NCBI GenBank assembly: GCA_018064475.1 | Contig: JAGHVD010000002.1 | Location: 1 to 56,650, forward strand | Direction: 5' to 3' | DNA from: Candidatus Scatonaster coprocaballi | Lineage (GTDB): Bacteria > Bacillota > Clostridia > Saccharofermentanales > Saccharofermentanaceae | DNA: 56,650 bases | Shown here: positions 1 through 8,494 of the stretch, piece after piece | How the letters are laid out: every line of letters starts with the position of its first letter | Position numbering within the stretch: the stretch's first letter is position 1 | The notes under the pieces: generated by a model | What the model saw: only the letters and a program-made list of their open reading frames with translations | Told to the model about the DNA's origin: nothing | Databases searched by the model: none | Position numbers and translations under genes: made by a program

Positions 1-110
1 TATTAGAGGAGACGAAACGGAGAAGTCACCCTTGATTTATGGAATCTCTTTTCTTTCCATGCCTTTGTTAATTGTCTTCTATCCCAAGGAAAACGTGAAG
101 AACCTAAAAT

Positions 111-149
111 AATGCCAAAGGCCACCCTCGAAAGGGTGGCCCCGGCATT
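111..149 (-). terminator. Hairpin terminator after the solute-binding protein gene
   Basis: A nine-base-pair stem (120-128 with 133-141, loop CGAA) is extended by a second pairing of AATGCC (111-116) with GGCATT (144-149). On the minus strand it is followed by ATTTTAGG, a modest U-rich tract. It lies 49 bases past the stop of the binding-protein gene and probably ends the importer operon. Nothing else could be supported in bases 1-110. Confidence 0.75.
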
Positions 150-197
150 GTAACATCCACAGTGTGTTTTAGGTTATATCAATGATTAGTGTAATGA

Positions 198-1961
198 TTA
201 ACCCTTATAAATCTTGTTGTAGAGTTCTACGAGCTCGTCAACTCTCTTGCTGTTAACAGCCTCAACGTAAGCATCCCACTCAGTAGCAACGTCTCTCTGA
301 CCTGTTACGAAGGAGAGTGTCCATGTGTTAACTTCGTCGATAAGAGGAGTAACGATGAGAGTCATCTCTTCGTTCTGATCTTCTGTCGGAGCAATAGCAG
401 GAGCCAAAGCCGGAACTTCACGGTTAGCATTGTTGGACTCAACAAAGTGCTTAACTTCTGGGATGAAGTTATCGCTCATCTCAGCAACGGTATGACCATA
501 GAAATAGTTACCGCAAGCATAACCCCACTTGAGACGAATATCTGTATCTGTCTCAGCGCCGCTGATACCCAGACCGCCGCAGCAGAAACCAGGCAGCAGT
601 GACTTAGATCCATCAGCATTCTTTGTGAAGGTCTCGCCCTCAACACCCCACTTAATGAGCTCATAAGCTTCGGAGGAGTAGAACAGCCAGTCAACGAAAC
701 GGCACATCTTGATGAAGTCCTCTTCACCGAGCTCATCGAGAGCTCTCTGGGAAAGCATAACGCCGCACTCAAGACGAACGTTACCAGATGTAGAATAGTT
801 GAACTTCTGGCTTCTCGGCGGGATAGTAGCATACAGTTCGAAGTTGCCTTCGCCAAGGATATCAGTTGTGTTCTGTACCCAAGAAGCATACTGGCTCTGG
901 TTAACACTCATGATAACTGTCTTACCATTGTAGAATTGGTTTGTAGCTGTTGTGTCATCCTGTGTGAAAGTAGCAGGATCGAGGATACCCTCGTTAACGA
1001 ACTTAGCAGCCATTGTAAGGAAATCCTTGTACTCTTCTGTTGTGCAGCTGAAGTACCACTCATCCTTAGCCTGGTCATAACGCATACCGTCGCCAATACC
1101 CCAACCAGCATTTACATCGTATGTGATACCCATGACTTTCAAGAGGTTACCACCATTGCCCTGGCCGGACTCGTTGCCGCACCACAGGTCAGACCAAATG
1201 TAGTCGGACTCGGAGCACATGCCCTGAGCTACCATGTAAGCCTTAACTGTCTTGAGAGCTTCGAGAAGATCTTCCCAAGTCCAAGTAGCTTCCATACCTT
1301 CTACGTCAACGCCTGCTGCATCGAAGATATCCTTACGGATGATAAATGTGTAGTTAAGAAGTGTGTTCTCCAACATACCTGGGAGACGATAGTACTTACC
1401 ATTGCTTCTGGTGATTGTACGAACGTCAGCAGCCATGTCATAGGTGTTGTAGAAATCTACATAGTTCGGCATGTACTGAACATAGTCAGAAGCCGGAACG
1501 ATAGCGCCACCATCAACGAAAGCACTGTCATCATAGATTTTCGGGATAATGTAAGCGGACTCACCAGCGTTGATGTCCAATGTTACATTGCTCATGTAGT
1601 CATTGGAGTCGTAGGAGATCAGTTCCAACTCAACGTTTGTCAGATCCTTGATCTTCTTGAAGACACCCTCTGTCTCCCATGTGTCAACCTTAGCGTACCA
1701 AGATGCATCACTAAAGAACATTGAGTACTTCACCGGCTCATCAGAGTGGAAAGTTGTGTTCAGACCGAACTCATAACCCAACTTCTTCTCTGTTTCAGTT
1801 GCGTCTGAAGCAGAAGCATCAGCAGTTGCCTGAGTCGTAGTCTCGATCTTGTCTGGTGCAAGTGTTGTCTCGCTTGACTCTTTCTCTTTATCGCTGGAAC
1901 ATGCTACTGTACCGAGCATCATAGCAGCTACAAGAGAAACACTGATAATTTGTTTTTTCAT
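198..1961 (-). CDS. LplA-type extracellular sugar-binding lipoprotein of an ABC importer
   Basis: Predicted 587-residue lipoprotein that would capture oligosaccharides outside the cell and deliver them to the two permeases encoded just upstream. The ATG at 1961 is chosen because AGGAGG lies six bases before it and because it starts a classic lipoprotein signal: a Lys-Lys N-terminus, a hydrophobic stretch and the lipobox GTVAC, followed by a Ser/Thr/Glu-rich linker to about residue 60. The body matches the long, about 550-600-residue LplA-like family 1 binding proteins. In Paenibacillus, LplA/LplB/YtcP-type systems import aldouronates; hexuronate genes nearby make glucuronoxylan fragments the likely ligand (inference). 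It is the third gene of lplB-ytcP-lplA, transcribed from the promoter near 4.18 kb. No ATPase gene is present; such importers often share a multi-sugar MsmX-type ATPase encoded elsewhere. Confidence 0.88.
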   Translation of the reverse strand: MKKQIISVSLVAAMMLGTVACSSDKEKESSETTLAPDKIETTTQATADASASDATETEKKLGYEFGLNTTFHSDEPVKYSMFFSDASWYAKVDTWETEGVFKKIKDLTNVELELISYDSNDYMSNVTLDINAGESAYIIPKIYDDSAFVDGGAIVPASDYVQYMPNYVDFYNTYDMAADVRTITRSNGKYYRLPGMLENTLLNYTFIIRKDIFDAAGVDVEGMEATWTWEDLLEALKTVKAYMVAQGMCSESDYIWSDLWCGNESGQGNGGNLLKVMGITYDVNAGWGIGDGMRYDQAKDEWYFSCTTEEYKDFLTMAAKFVNEGILDPATFTQDDTTATNQFYNGKTVIMSVNQSQYASWVQNTTDILGEGNFELYATIPPRSQKFNYSTSGNVRLECGVMLSQRALDELGEEDFIKMCRFVDWLFYSSEAYELIKWGVEGETFTKNADGSKSLLPGFCCGGLGISGAETDTDIRLKWGYACGNYFYGHTVAEMSDNFIPEVKHFVESNNANREVPALAPAIAPTEDQNEEMTLIVTPLIDEVNTWTLSFVTGQRDVATEWDAYVEAVNSKRVDELVELYNKIYKG

Positions 1962-2054
1962 AGTTTTCCTCCTCACTAAAAGTGGATGTTTATTTCTGCT
2001 CTGCCCACGCCAGCTTCCACCCTGACGCACGCAGTAACATACAATTTAAATAGT

Positions 2055-2086
2055 GGAGTAGTCATTCCAGTAAGTTGGACTACTCC
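2055..2086 (-). terminator. Intercistronic stem-loop between ytcP and the binding-protein gene
   Basis: GGAGTAGTC (2055-2063) pairs with GACTACTCC (2078-2086) around a 14-base loop. On the minus strand the hairpin is followed by ACTATTTAAATTG, which is U-rich but interrupted. Sitting between a permease and its binding-protein gene, it may act as a partial terminator or as an mRNA-stabilising 3' end that sets different protein levels; the sequence alone does not decide. Confidence 0.5.
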
Positions 2087-2099
2087 TGTGGTGCCAGGA

Positions 2100-2954
2100 T
2101 CACTCCTTAACACCACCGAGCATCATGCCCTGTACGTAGTACTTCTGAATGAACGGATATACGCAGATGATTGGGAGAACCGTCAATACCATGGAACAAG
2201 ACTTAATGTTTGTTGCAACAGTCTGTGCGTCCGGATCATTTGCACCCTGGCCACGGATGATGGTCTGCAGGTAATAAGCTACCGGCCACTTCTCTTTACG
2301 CAAGTACAAGAATGCCTGATACCAGTTGTTCCAGTACATAACTGCATAGAAGAGTGTCATCGTTGCCATGATTGGTTTGGAAAGCGGAAGTACGATTCTT
2401 CTGAATACGCCGAACTGACTCAAACCATCCAACTCACCAGCTTCTTCCAAGTCTTGTGGTGTACCTGCGAAGAAGGACTTCATCAAGAGTACATAGTATG
2501 TGCTGATCATCATAGGCAGGATGAATGCAGCAATCGTATTCTTCATACCGAGCTTTACAACCAATACGTAGTTCGGGATCAATCCACCACCGAAGTACAT
2601 CGTGAAGATGATGAACGGGGTCAGAATCTTTACACCACGCAGATTCGGCTTTGAGAGCGGATATGCAAGCATGGACGAGAAAAACAGAGATGCAATTGTA
2701 CCAATGAATGTGTAGATGATAGTGTTCTTATAGAAATTGAGGAAGTCGCCGGTCTTCAGTACATACGAATAAGTCTTCAGATTGAATCCCTTCGGAATCA
2801 GGCTAACGTGTCCCTCAATAATCGCTTTCTCAGAAGAGAAAGACTGGGATACGAGATACAGGAACGGATAGAGTGTCGCCACAGATATGAGGATCATGAT
2901 GATCGTATTACATACCAAGAACACCTTATATCCGGTATTTTCTTTAATCTTCAT
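2100..2954 (-). CDS. ytcP: YtcP/LplC-type sugar ABC transporter permease
   Basis: A 284-residue inner-membrane permease of the carbohydrate uptake (CUT1) family, with about six hydrophobic segments. The ATPase-docking EAA loop is visible as EAGELDGLSQ followed by RIVLPLSKP around residues 180-205. The ATG at 2954 has AAGGAGG eight bases upstream, and that ribosome binding site overlaps the stop codon of lplB, so the two permeases are translationally linked. With LplB it would form the membrane channel for the oligosaccharide delivered by the lipoprotein encoded downstream. Confidence 0.92.
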   Translation of the reverse strand: MKIKENTGYKVFLVCNTIIMILISVATLYPFLYLVSQSFSSEKAIIEGHVSLIPKGFNLKTYSYVLKTGDFLNFYKNTIIYTFIGTIASLFFSSMLAYPLSKPNLRGVKILTPFIIFTMYFGGGLIPNYVLVVKLGMKNTIAAFILPMMISTYYVLLMKSFFAGTPQDLEEAGELDGLSQFGVFRRIVLPLSKPIMATMTLFYAVMYWNNWYQAFLYLRKEKWPVAYYLQTIIRGQGANDPDAQTVATNIKSCSMVLTVLPIICVYPFIQKYYVQGMMLGGVKE

Positions 2955-2967
2955 CGTGCATACCTCC

Positions 2968-3924
2968 TTAGAACAATCCGCTGTCCGTCAATTTCTTCGA
3001 TACAAAGTTCGCGATCGTCAACAATACCAAGTTGATCAATCCCTCGAAGAGGCCAACTGCCGTCGCGTAACTGTAGTTACCGGATCCAATACCCATTCGG
3101 TAAACGTATGTGGAAACGATATCTGCGGAAGAGTAGATCATTGGGTTATAAAGGAGGAATACCTTCTCGAAGGATCCGCCGGAACCAACAAGTCCACCAA
3201 TATCCAGGATCAACAGTGTAGTGATTGTAGGCAGGATGGAAGGAAGTGTGATGTGCCATACTCTCTGGAAGTGACCAGCACCGTCAACCGCTGCAGCTTC
3301 ATAAAGTGAAGGGTTGATGTTGGCCATAGCTGCGAGGTAGAGGATGGTACCCCAACCAATGCTCTGCCATACACCAGAGATCGTGAAAATCGGAACGAAG
3401 TACTTCGGAATCTGGAGGAACTGAATCTTCTCACCACCGAACATTTCAACGAGTGCGTTGAGAGGACCATTGGTACCAACGAGTTCCTTAATCATACCGC
3501 AGACGATAACCATGGAGATAAAGTGCGGAAGGTAAGATACTGTCTGTACGAACTTCTTCCAGTGAATGTTACGAATCTCATTGATCAACAGTGCAAAAAT
3601 CAGCGTCAATGGGAAACGAACTGCCAAATAGGTCAAGTTCAAGGTCAATGTATTCTTGAATGCACGCCAGAAGGAATCATCCTTGACGAAACTCTTGAAA
3701 TACTTGAGTGTTACTTTTCCCGAACCGAAAAGACTTCCGCCGGCACGATATCTTCTGAAAGCGATGACGTTACCGAACATTGGTATATATCTAAATACGA
3801 TATAATACACAATCGGAATCACCAACATGGCATAGAGCTGCCAATTCTGGTTTACATGTCTGGCTAAGCTTTTCTTCGGAGGTGTCCAACCGGTTTTGTG
3901 AGATTCTTGTTGATTTAAACTCAT
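2968..3924 (-). CDS. lplB: LplB-type sugar ABC transporter permease
   Basis: A 318-residue permease, first gene of the importer operon. The N-terminus has about 30 polar residues before the first membrane segment, as usual in LplB. Six hydrophobic segments follow, and the EAA loop reads EAAAVDGAGH then WHITLPSI near residues 215-240. Start ATG at 3924 with AAGGAG ten bases upstream. The promoter at 4164-4192 gives the message a 5' leader of roughly 230 bases. Partner of YtcP; the substrate is inferred from neighbouring esterase, uxuA and uxuB to be an acidic xylo-oligosaccharide. Confidence 0.92.
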   Translation of the reverse strand: MSLNQQESHKTGWTPPKKSLARHVNQNWQLYAMLVIPIVYYIVFRYIPMFGNVIAFRRYRAGGSLFGSGKVTLKYFKSFVKDDSFWRAFKNTLTLNLTYLAVRFPLTLIFALLINEIRNIHWKKFVQTVSYLPHFISMVIVCGMIKELVGTNGPLNALVEMFGGEKIQFLQIPKYFVPIFTISGVWQSIGWGTILYLAAMANINPSLYEAAAVDGAGHFQRVWHITLPSILPTITTLLILDIGGLVGSGGSFEKVFLLYNPMIYSSADIVSTYVYRMGIGSGNYSYATAVGLFEGLINLVLLTIANFVSKKLTDSGLF

Positions 3925-4163
3925 TTTACCATTTCTCCTTACTATTTATGTGTTTTATTTATACCCACTCTTTACTCGTACCAGCGTGGAAGCGCGGGAC
4001 TTGGAAAGCAGTATCGTCAGGAGGTCGTAGTTTTGCCATGTGCCCGTCCGCTCTGCGAAGAATAGGACTGGGTCGAATGCTCTTCCTTCGACCTTCGCAT
4101 GCGCGCGTCCCTTCTTCGAAATATCATTCTTCCACACTTGCATACTAGTTGTCTATGTATAAA
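3925..4163 (-). ncRNA. Long, structured 5' leader of the lplB operon
   Basis: This gene-free stretch is transcribed as leader RNA if the promoter at 4164-4192 is real. It contains a nested hairpin: TGCGAAG (4054-4060) pairs with CTTCGCA (4093-4099), enclosing GTCGAA (4072-4077) paired with TTCGAC (4087-4092) with an asymmetric internal loop. GC content looks higher than in the flanking AT-rich sequence. No known riboswitch class was recognised, and the short reading frame inside it has no ribosome binding site. Confidence 0.35.
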
Positions 4164-4192
4164 AGATTACTACCGTACTAGGCAGATGTCAA
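4164..4192 (-). promoter_or_regulatory. Sigma-A promoter of the lplB-ytcP-lplA operon
   Basis: On the minus strand TTGACA (4187-4192) is a perfect -35 box, separated by 17 bases from the -10 box TAATCT (4164-4169). The orientation points to lplB. An ACTAGTAT element lies just downstream (around 4143-4150), related to the palindrome at the uxuA promoter. Confidence 0.75.
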
Positions 4193-4270
4193 CGGTATTT
4201 CATTAATAAAAGGTAAAAGTTTAGTGAGGATGCACATAACGCGAACATATCGTTAGCATGTTATTCTTTA

Positions 4271-5800
4271 TTAGTAATACAGTTTCAACGCCGCTTCCGC
4301 CATTCTCTGTCCGAGTTCGCTCTTTCTCTGAGGATGCAATTCGAGTGGTGTCATCAGGTCTTTCGCCGATACCACGACACAGTCCGGCAGATCCTGCTGC
4401 GCCTGACGCTGTTGTGCCTGGATTGATGTCCATCCGTCCGGCATCTCGCCCGAGATCGGATCTGAATAATCCGGCATCTCGATGCAGATCAATGGCATAG
4501 TCTGTTCGTAGAGCTGACGCCAGTGAGACATCAGCGCCTGGAATTTCTCCGCATATCCTTCCGGCTCATCTGTATTGGATTCACCCTGATACCACCAGTT
4601 GCCACGGAACGCATAATTTCTCAGCGGAAGAACGGAAGTCTTATATAGCGCTGTCGGGACAACCTGCCCACGCACGCCCACAGGGAGTGGAGAAACCGGA
4701 GTCTGACCGTATACGATCTTCCAGTCTCCTTCGATGGAGACCTGCTCATCTCCAGCGCGCAGATAGTATGGATGTGCGCCGACGAAGCCACCATCGCCGT
4801 TCTCAATCAGCAATCGTACAGCGATCAGGTTCTTGCCGCGACGAAGGATACTGCCGTCGAAGGGATATTTTCTCGGCGGATAACGATATTCGGTGCGTCC
4901 GACCAGCACGCCGTTAATAAACGTCTGGTCCGCATCGATCAGATTACCTAGATATAGGAACGCGTCTTTCGATGGCTCCTGCTGAAGTTCCACTTCCTTA
5001 TAGAACCACACGATACCCGTGAAAGCATTTCCATCTTGTTTGCGAAGTAGGCCTGGCACGGTAAAATCACCTGCGTTCGCGGGAATTTCTCTTCGATTCG
5101 TCTCGTCCTCCGCAGATTCGAGCGCCGCTCTCCATTGTGCATTCAGTTGCTCTTGTTTCTGAAGATATGCAGCCAGTTCGCCTTCCTTCATGAACGGTGC
5201 CATCGTCTTCTGATTCGTACCATTTTCCGGAAGTAATGAAGAAGGCATCCATGCCTCAATTGTAGAGCCGCCCTGTGCACCCAGTACAAGTCCGATCGGC
5301 ACCTTCTTCTCATCATAGATTCGCTTCGCGCAGTAGAATCCGGCCGCGCTGAATTGCATCAGTTCTTCACCATCTGCACATGTCCAAGGCTGTTCCGGAA
5401 GATCGATACTCGCATCTTCTGCAAGTTCAAAGGCCGGCGTTACGCGGTACTGACGGATATATGGATAGTGAGAAGCACGAATCTCTTCTTCGGATACGTC
5501 CATGGTTCGATAGACTGGAAGTTCCATGTTCGACTGTCCACTCAAGTAGAAGACATCACCGAAGCAGATATCCGTCAGCTCGATACTGCAGCTTCCGGAG
5601 ATCGACATGTGTACATTTCTCGCCGCCTCATGAGGGGGCATCTCAATCATGAATTGACCATTCTCAACTTTCCCCATCATCGACATTCCCTCGATCATCA
5701 CGAAGACATATTCCGCCATGTCTTCGTAACCCCATATCTTATATGCAACGTCCCGCTGGATAACCATTCCACTATTGATAATTCCTGCTAGTCTGATCAT
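4271..5800 (-). CDS. Cytoplasmic sialate/acetylxylan O-acetylesterase (SASA family)
   Basis: A 509-residue SGNH-fold esterase of the sialate O-acetylesterase (SASA, PF03629) type. The nucleophile block GQSNMELP is near residue 110, and WYQGESN, another conserved SASA block, near residue 425. Between them (about residues 270-340) lies a beta-jelly-roll-like insertion with FINGVLVGRT, resembling the sugar-binding domain of GH2 enzymes. There is no signal peptide, so it probably removes acetyl groups from imported oligosaccharides. The ATG at 5800 is chosen for its AGAAGG site seven bases upstream and because the family-like sequence starts there. Acetylated xylan fragments are a more likely substrate than sialic acid given the importer and hexuronate genes (inference). 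Confidence 0.82.
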   Translation of the reverse strand: MIRLAGIINSGMVIQRDVAYKIWGYEDMAEYVFVMIEGMSMMGKVENGQFMIEMPPHEAARNVHMSISGSCSIELTDICFGDVFYLSGQSNMELPVYRTMDVSEEEIRASHYPYIRQYRVTPAFELAEDASIDLPEQPWTCADGEELMQFSAAGFYCAKRIYDEKKVPIGLVLGAQGGSTIEAWMPSSLLPENGTNQKTMAPFMKEGELAAYLQKQEQLNAQWRAALESAEDETNRREIPANAGDFTVPGLLRKQDGNAFTGIVWFYKEVELQQEPSKDAFLYLGNLIDADQTFINGVLVGRTEYRYPPRKYPFDGSILRRGKNLIAVRLLIENGDGGFVGAHPYYLRAGDEQVSIEGDWKIVYGQTPVSPLPVGVRGQVVPTALYKTSVLPLRNYAFRGNWWYQGESNTDEPEGYAEKFQALMSHWRQLYEQTMPLICIEMPDYSDPISGEMPDGWTSIQAQQRQAQQDLPDCVVVSAKDLMTPLELHPQRKSELGQRMAEAALKLYY

Positions 5801-5972
5801 AGAAATGCCTTCTTTCTTGCTTTTGTCTATAGAGTAGCACAAAGAATGGTTGATGACTATCAAAATAATTCTAGTATGTAAGTTTCCTTCGCTGACTTGT
5901 TTTTTCGCCTATATCCGTCTAATATATTTAAATAGAAACTATAATTCCGTTTCATAGAAGGAGTGATCGCTC

Positions 5973-6788
5973 ATGGATGATAATTTCTATGACCGTATTT
6001 CAAATAGCGTGTTCTACGATATCGGCGACAAGCTCGGCGATATCATTCTTCTGTGTCTGTGCTGGTTGTTGTGCTGTATCCCAGTCGTTACGATCGGTCC
6101 CTCATCTTCTGCACTCTACTACGCAGTCAACAAGCGTTTCAAAGACGGTTCCGCGACCCCGACGAAAGACTTCTTCCATTCTTTCAAGCAGAATTTGCGC
6201 CAGGGCGTTGTCATCACGATCATAGTCCTGCTCTATACCGCTGCGACGATCTTCAACATCTTGTTTGCAATCTATGGTTTCGCAGATGTCAAACTTCCTA
6301 GTTGGTATCTCCCCTTTGCGATCCTGCTGTTGTTACCGCTGATCTTCACGCTGACATACATTGCACCTTATCTGTCCCGCTTTACGAATACAGTCCGTGG
6401 GACAATGTTCCATAGTTTCACATTCTCGACCATGCACATCGGTCATACCCTGCTCATGTGGGTCTACATACTTGTATCTCTGGCGCTCATGATCTTCTTC
6501 TTCCCTTCTCTTCTCTTCATGCCCTTCACCTGCACATACCTGTGCTGGCGCCTCTGTGAGAAGGACTTCTCGTCTGCGCTGAGCATGAAGGCTAAGCGTG
6601 AAGATGCAGAGCGGATCGCACAGGAGGCGGATGCCAAGCAACTTGAGGAAGACGAACTGCTGCTGGCGGAGATCACCGAGGCAGACTTGGCCGCCATTGA
6701 AGGCGCGGAGAAGGAAGACTCTGATCCTGAAGAAGAAATTGAAGAAGATACTGACAGTTCTGATGAGAACGGAAATGAGGAAGAGTAA
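5973..6788 (+). CDS. YesL-like DUF624 membrane protein with an acidic tail
   Basis: A 271-residue membrane protein. The N-terminal segment, with NSVFYDIGD followed by a Cys-rich hydrophobic helix and VVTIGPSSSALYY, is typical of DUF624/YesL proteins, which usually sit beside polysaccharide-uptake genes in Firmicutes but have no proven biochemical role. About five membrane segments end near residue 190; the last 80 residues are a charged, probably coiled tail very rich in Glu and Asp. GAAGGAG precedes the ATG. It starts divergently from the esterase gene, and only two bases separate its stop from the next start, so the two downstream genes are co-transcribed. Confidence 0.75.
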   Translation: MDDNFYDRISNSVFYDIGDKLGDIILLCLCWLLCCIPVVTIGPSSSALYYAVNKRFKDGSATPTKDFFHSFKQNLRQGVVITIIVLLYTAATIFNILFAIYGFADVKLPSWYLPFAILLLLPLIFTLTYIAPYLSRFTNTVRGTMFHSFTFSTMHIGHTLLMWVYILVSLALMIFFFPSLLFMPFTCTYLCWRLCEKDFSSALSMKAKREDAERIAQEADAKQLEEDELLLAEITEADLAAIEGAEKEDSDPEEEIEEDTDSSDENGNEEE

Positions 6789-6790
6789 GC

Positions 6791-7174
6791 ATGTCTGAAA
6801 TAGAAAGAAAAGTCATTATGTTTGCCTCACTGATTGGATGCTTCGTCCTGCTGTTTGCTGGATTCCGTGCCCCAACCAAGGAGTTGAAGAAAGATGATGG
6901 ACCGTCCAAGGTTCCGTCAGAAATCATGGTCCGCTCGACTCTGATGCTGGTTGCATCGGTCATACTACTCGGTGTATTTACGGCATGCACGAATTTCGAT
7001 GACTACAGAAATGGCTTATGTACCCTCTCTGAACTTTACATCACGCACATCGAGCAGATCTGCTTCAAATTCGGCTGGATCGTGCTTTTCCCATGGCTCC
7101 TTGGCATTTACAACAAGCACAAGCAGGCCCCCGAGAAGGACGATGAGACAACGATCGGCAGTCAGAAGAAGTGA
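6791..7174 (+). CDS. Small membrane protein, unknown function
   Basis: A 127-residue protein with three predicted membrane helices (about residues 8-24, 48-66 and 92-108) and a charged C-terminus. No family was recognised. It begins two bases after the stop of the DUF624 gene and is followed by a strong hairpin terminator, so the pair forms one unit; it may be an accessory subunit of the YesL-like protein (inference from position only). Confidence 0.6.
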   Translation: MSEIERKVIMFASLIGCFVLLFAGFRAPTKELKKDDGPSKVPSEIMVRSTLMLVASVILLGVFTACTNFDDYRNGLCTLSELYITHIEQICFKFGWIVLFPWLLGIYNKHKQAPEKDDETTIGSQKK

Positions 7175-7234
7175 GTACTTCTCACTCGTGAAGGCCTTGC
7201 CTCCAGTAACGGGAAAACAACTCGAATTCTTCCG

Positions 7235-7262
7235 AAGAACCGCGCAAAGCGGTTCTTTGTTT
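7235..7262 (+). terminator. Rho-independent terminator after the DUF624 pair
   Basis: AAGAACCGC (7235-7243) pairs with GCGGTTCTT (7249-7257) around a five-base loop, followed by TGTTT. It separates the two membrane-protein genes from the uxuA promoter. Confidence 0.85.
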
Positions 7263-7311
7263 AGTAGCGACCAAGCAACTGAAATTGTTGGTTTCAAGGC
7301 TTATTCCCCGC

Positions 7312-7342
7312 TTGACATCATGTTAGTCCGCTAGTATACTAG
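7312..7342 (+). promoter_or_regulatory. uxuA promoter with an operator-like palindrome over the -10 box
   Basis: TTGACA (7312-7317), a 17-base spacer and TATACT (7335-7340) form a near-consensus promoter. The -10 box lies inside the perfect 12-base palindrome CTAGTATACTAG (7331-7342). Its GTATAC core matches the core of the GGTATACC palindromes bound by ExuR/UxuR regulators of the FadR/GntR family in enterobacteria. A FadR-type regulator is encoded two genes downstream, so repression at this site is plausible. Confidence 0.75.
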
Positions 7343-7382
7343 TTGATAGTGAGATAATCTTGCATGAAATGAGGCAAGTAGC

Positions 7383-8456
7383 ATGAAAATTGTATTCCGT
7401 TGGTGGCCGAATGGTGATGATACGGTCACGCTCGCCCATATCCGTCAAATTCCGGGGGTTTCCGGTGTTGCAACGATGTTTTCCGATATTCCGGCCGGTG
7501 AAGTTTGGCCGAAGGAAACCATTCTTGCTTTGCGCGATCAGGTCCATGAAGCAGGTCTCGAGATGGAAGTCATCGAGAGCGTCAATATCCACGAGGATAT
7601 TAAGAAGGGCCTGCCTTCCCGCGATGAGTACATCACAAATTACATTACGACCATGAAGAACCTGCACGAAGCAGGCGTGAAGTGTATCTGCTATAATCTG
7701 ATGCCGGTCATGGACTGGTTCAGAAGCCAGCTTGAGTATCCGCTCAAGGATGGCAGTTATGCAATGGCCTACGAGCATGCAGTCGCCAAGGGACTCTCTA
7801 TGGATACCATCATCCAATCCATGATGGATGGTTCTCAGGATATGACCCTTCCTGGCTGGGAGCCGGAGCGTTTCCCTGCTATGGCGAAGGATATCGAGTT
7901 CTATAAGAATGTCTCCGCAGAAGAGTATTTCAAGAATATCTCTTATTTCCTGAATGCTGTCATGCCGTACGCAGATGAGTATGATATCGATTTCGGTGTA
8001 CACCCGGATGATCCGCCGTGGCCTCTGTTCGGTCTTCCGAAGGTAATCTGCAGTGCCGATTCGATCCGCACATTCTTGAATCTGAACGACAGCAAGCGTA
8101 ACGGCCTGACCCTCTGCACCGGAAGTCTGGGCGCAAATCTTGATAATGATGTACCGGCGATGGCGAAGGAATTTGCCGCAATGGGACGTGTACCTTTCGT
8201 ACATCTCCGTAACGTTCGTCACACAAGCCAGACCGATTTCCATGAGAGTGCACACCTCTCATCTGAAGGCGATCTGGATATGTATAATATTGTAAAAGCA
8301 CTCTACGAGAATGGTTTCGACGGCTATATCCGTCCGGATCATGGTCGTCGTATCTGGGGCGAGATCTCTCGTCCGGGCTATGGACTTTATGACCGTGCAC
8401 TCGGCGCCGCTTATATCGAAGGTCTCTGGGAAGCAGTTTCTAAGAGCCACCGTTAA
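7383..8456 (+). CDS. uxuA: Mannonate dehydratase
   Basis: A 357-residue enzyme of the UxuA family, converting D-mannonate to 2-keto-3-deoxy-gluconate in glucuronate breakdown. The N-terminus with FRWWPNGDD and the IRQIPGVSGVATM segment is diagnostic. Metal-ligand regions are visible around the GVHPDDPP and CTGSLG segments (about residues 200-245) and near RPDHGR close to the C-terminus. Full family length. It starts about 40 bases from its promoter and is followed 38 bases later by uxuB, with no terminator between, so the two form an operon. The glucuronate isomerase (UxaC) and KDG kinase that complete the pathway are not in this window. Confidence 0.95.
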   Translation: MKIVFRWWPNGDDTVTLAHIRQIPGVSGVATMFSDIPAGEVWPKETILALRDQVHEAGLEMEVIESVNIHEDIKKGLPSRDEYITNYITTMKNLHEAGVKCICYNLMPVMDWFRSQLEYPLKDGSYAMAYEHAVAKGLSMDTIIQSMMDGSQDMTLPGWEPERFPAMAKDIEFYKNVSAEEYFKNISYFLNAVMPYADEYDIDFGVHPDDPPWPLFGLPKVICSADSIRTFLNLNDSKRNGLTLCTGSLGANLDNDVPAMAKEFAAMGRVPFVHLRNVRHTSQTDFHESAHLSSEGDLDMYNIVKALYENGFDGYIRPDHGRRIWGEISRPGYGLYDRALGAAYIEGLWEAVSKSHR

Positions 8457-8494
8457 GGATCGTCTCGTTTCTTATTAGAAAGGAGCATATACCT

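Noticed and set aside
3955-4143. A 62-codon minus-strand frame in the lplB leader
   Set aside because: No ribosome binding site in front of its ATG and no recognisable protein; kept only as part of a possible leader RNA.
7323-8255. Long open frame on the minus strand opposite uxuA
   Set aside because: Antisense shadow of a highly conserved gene, without a ribosome binding site or plausible protein sequence.
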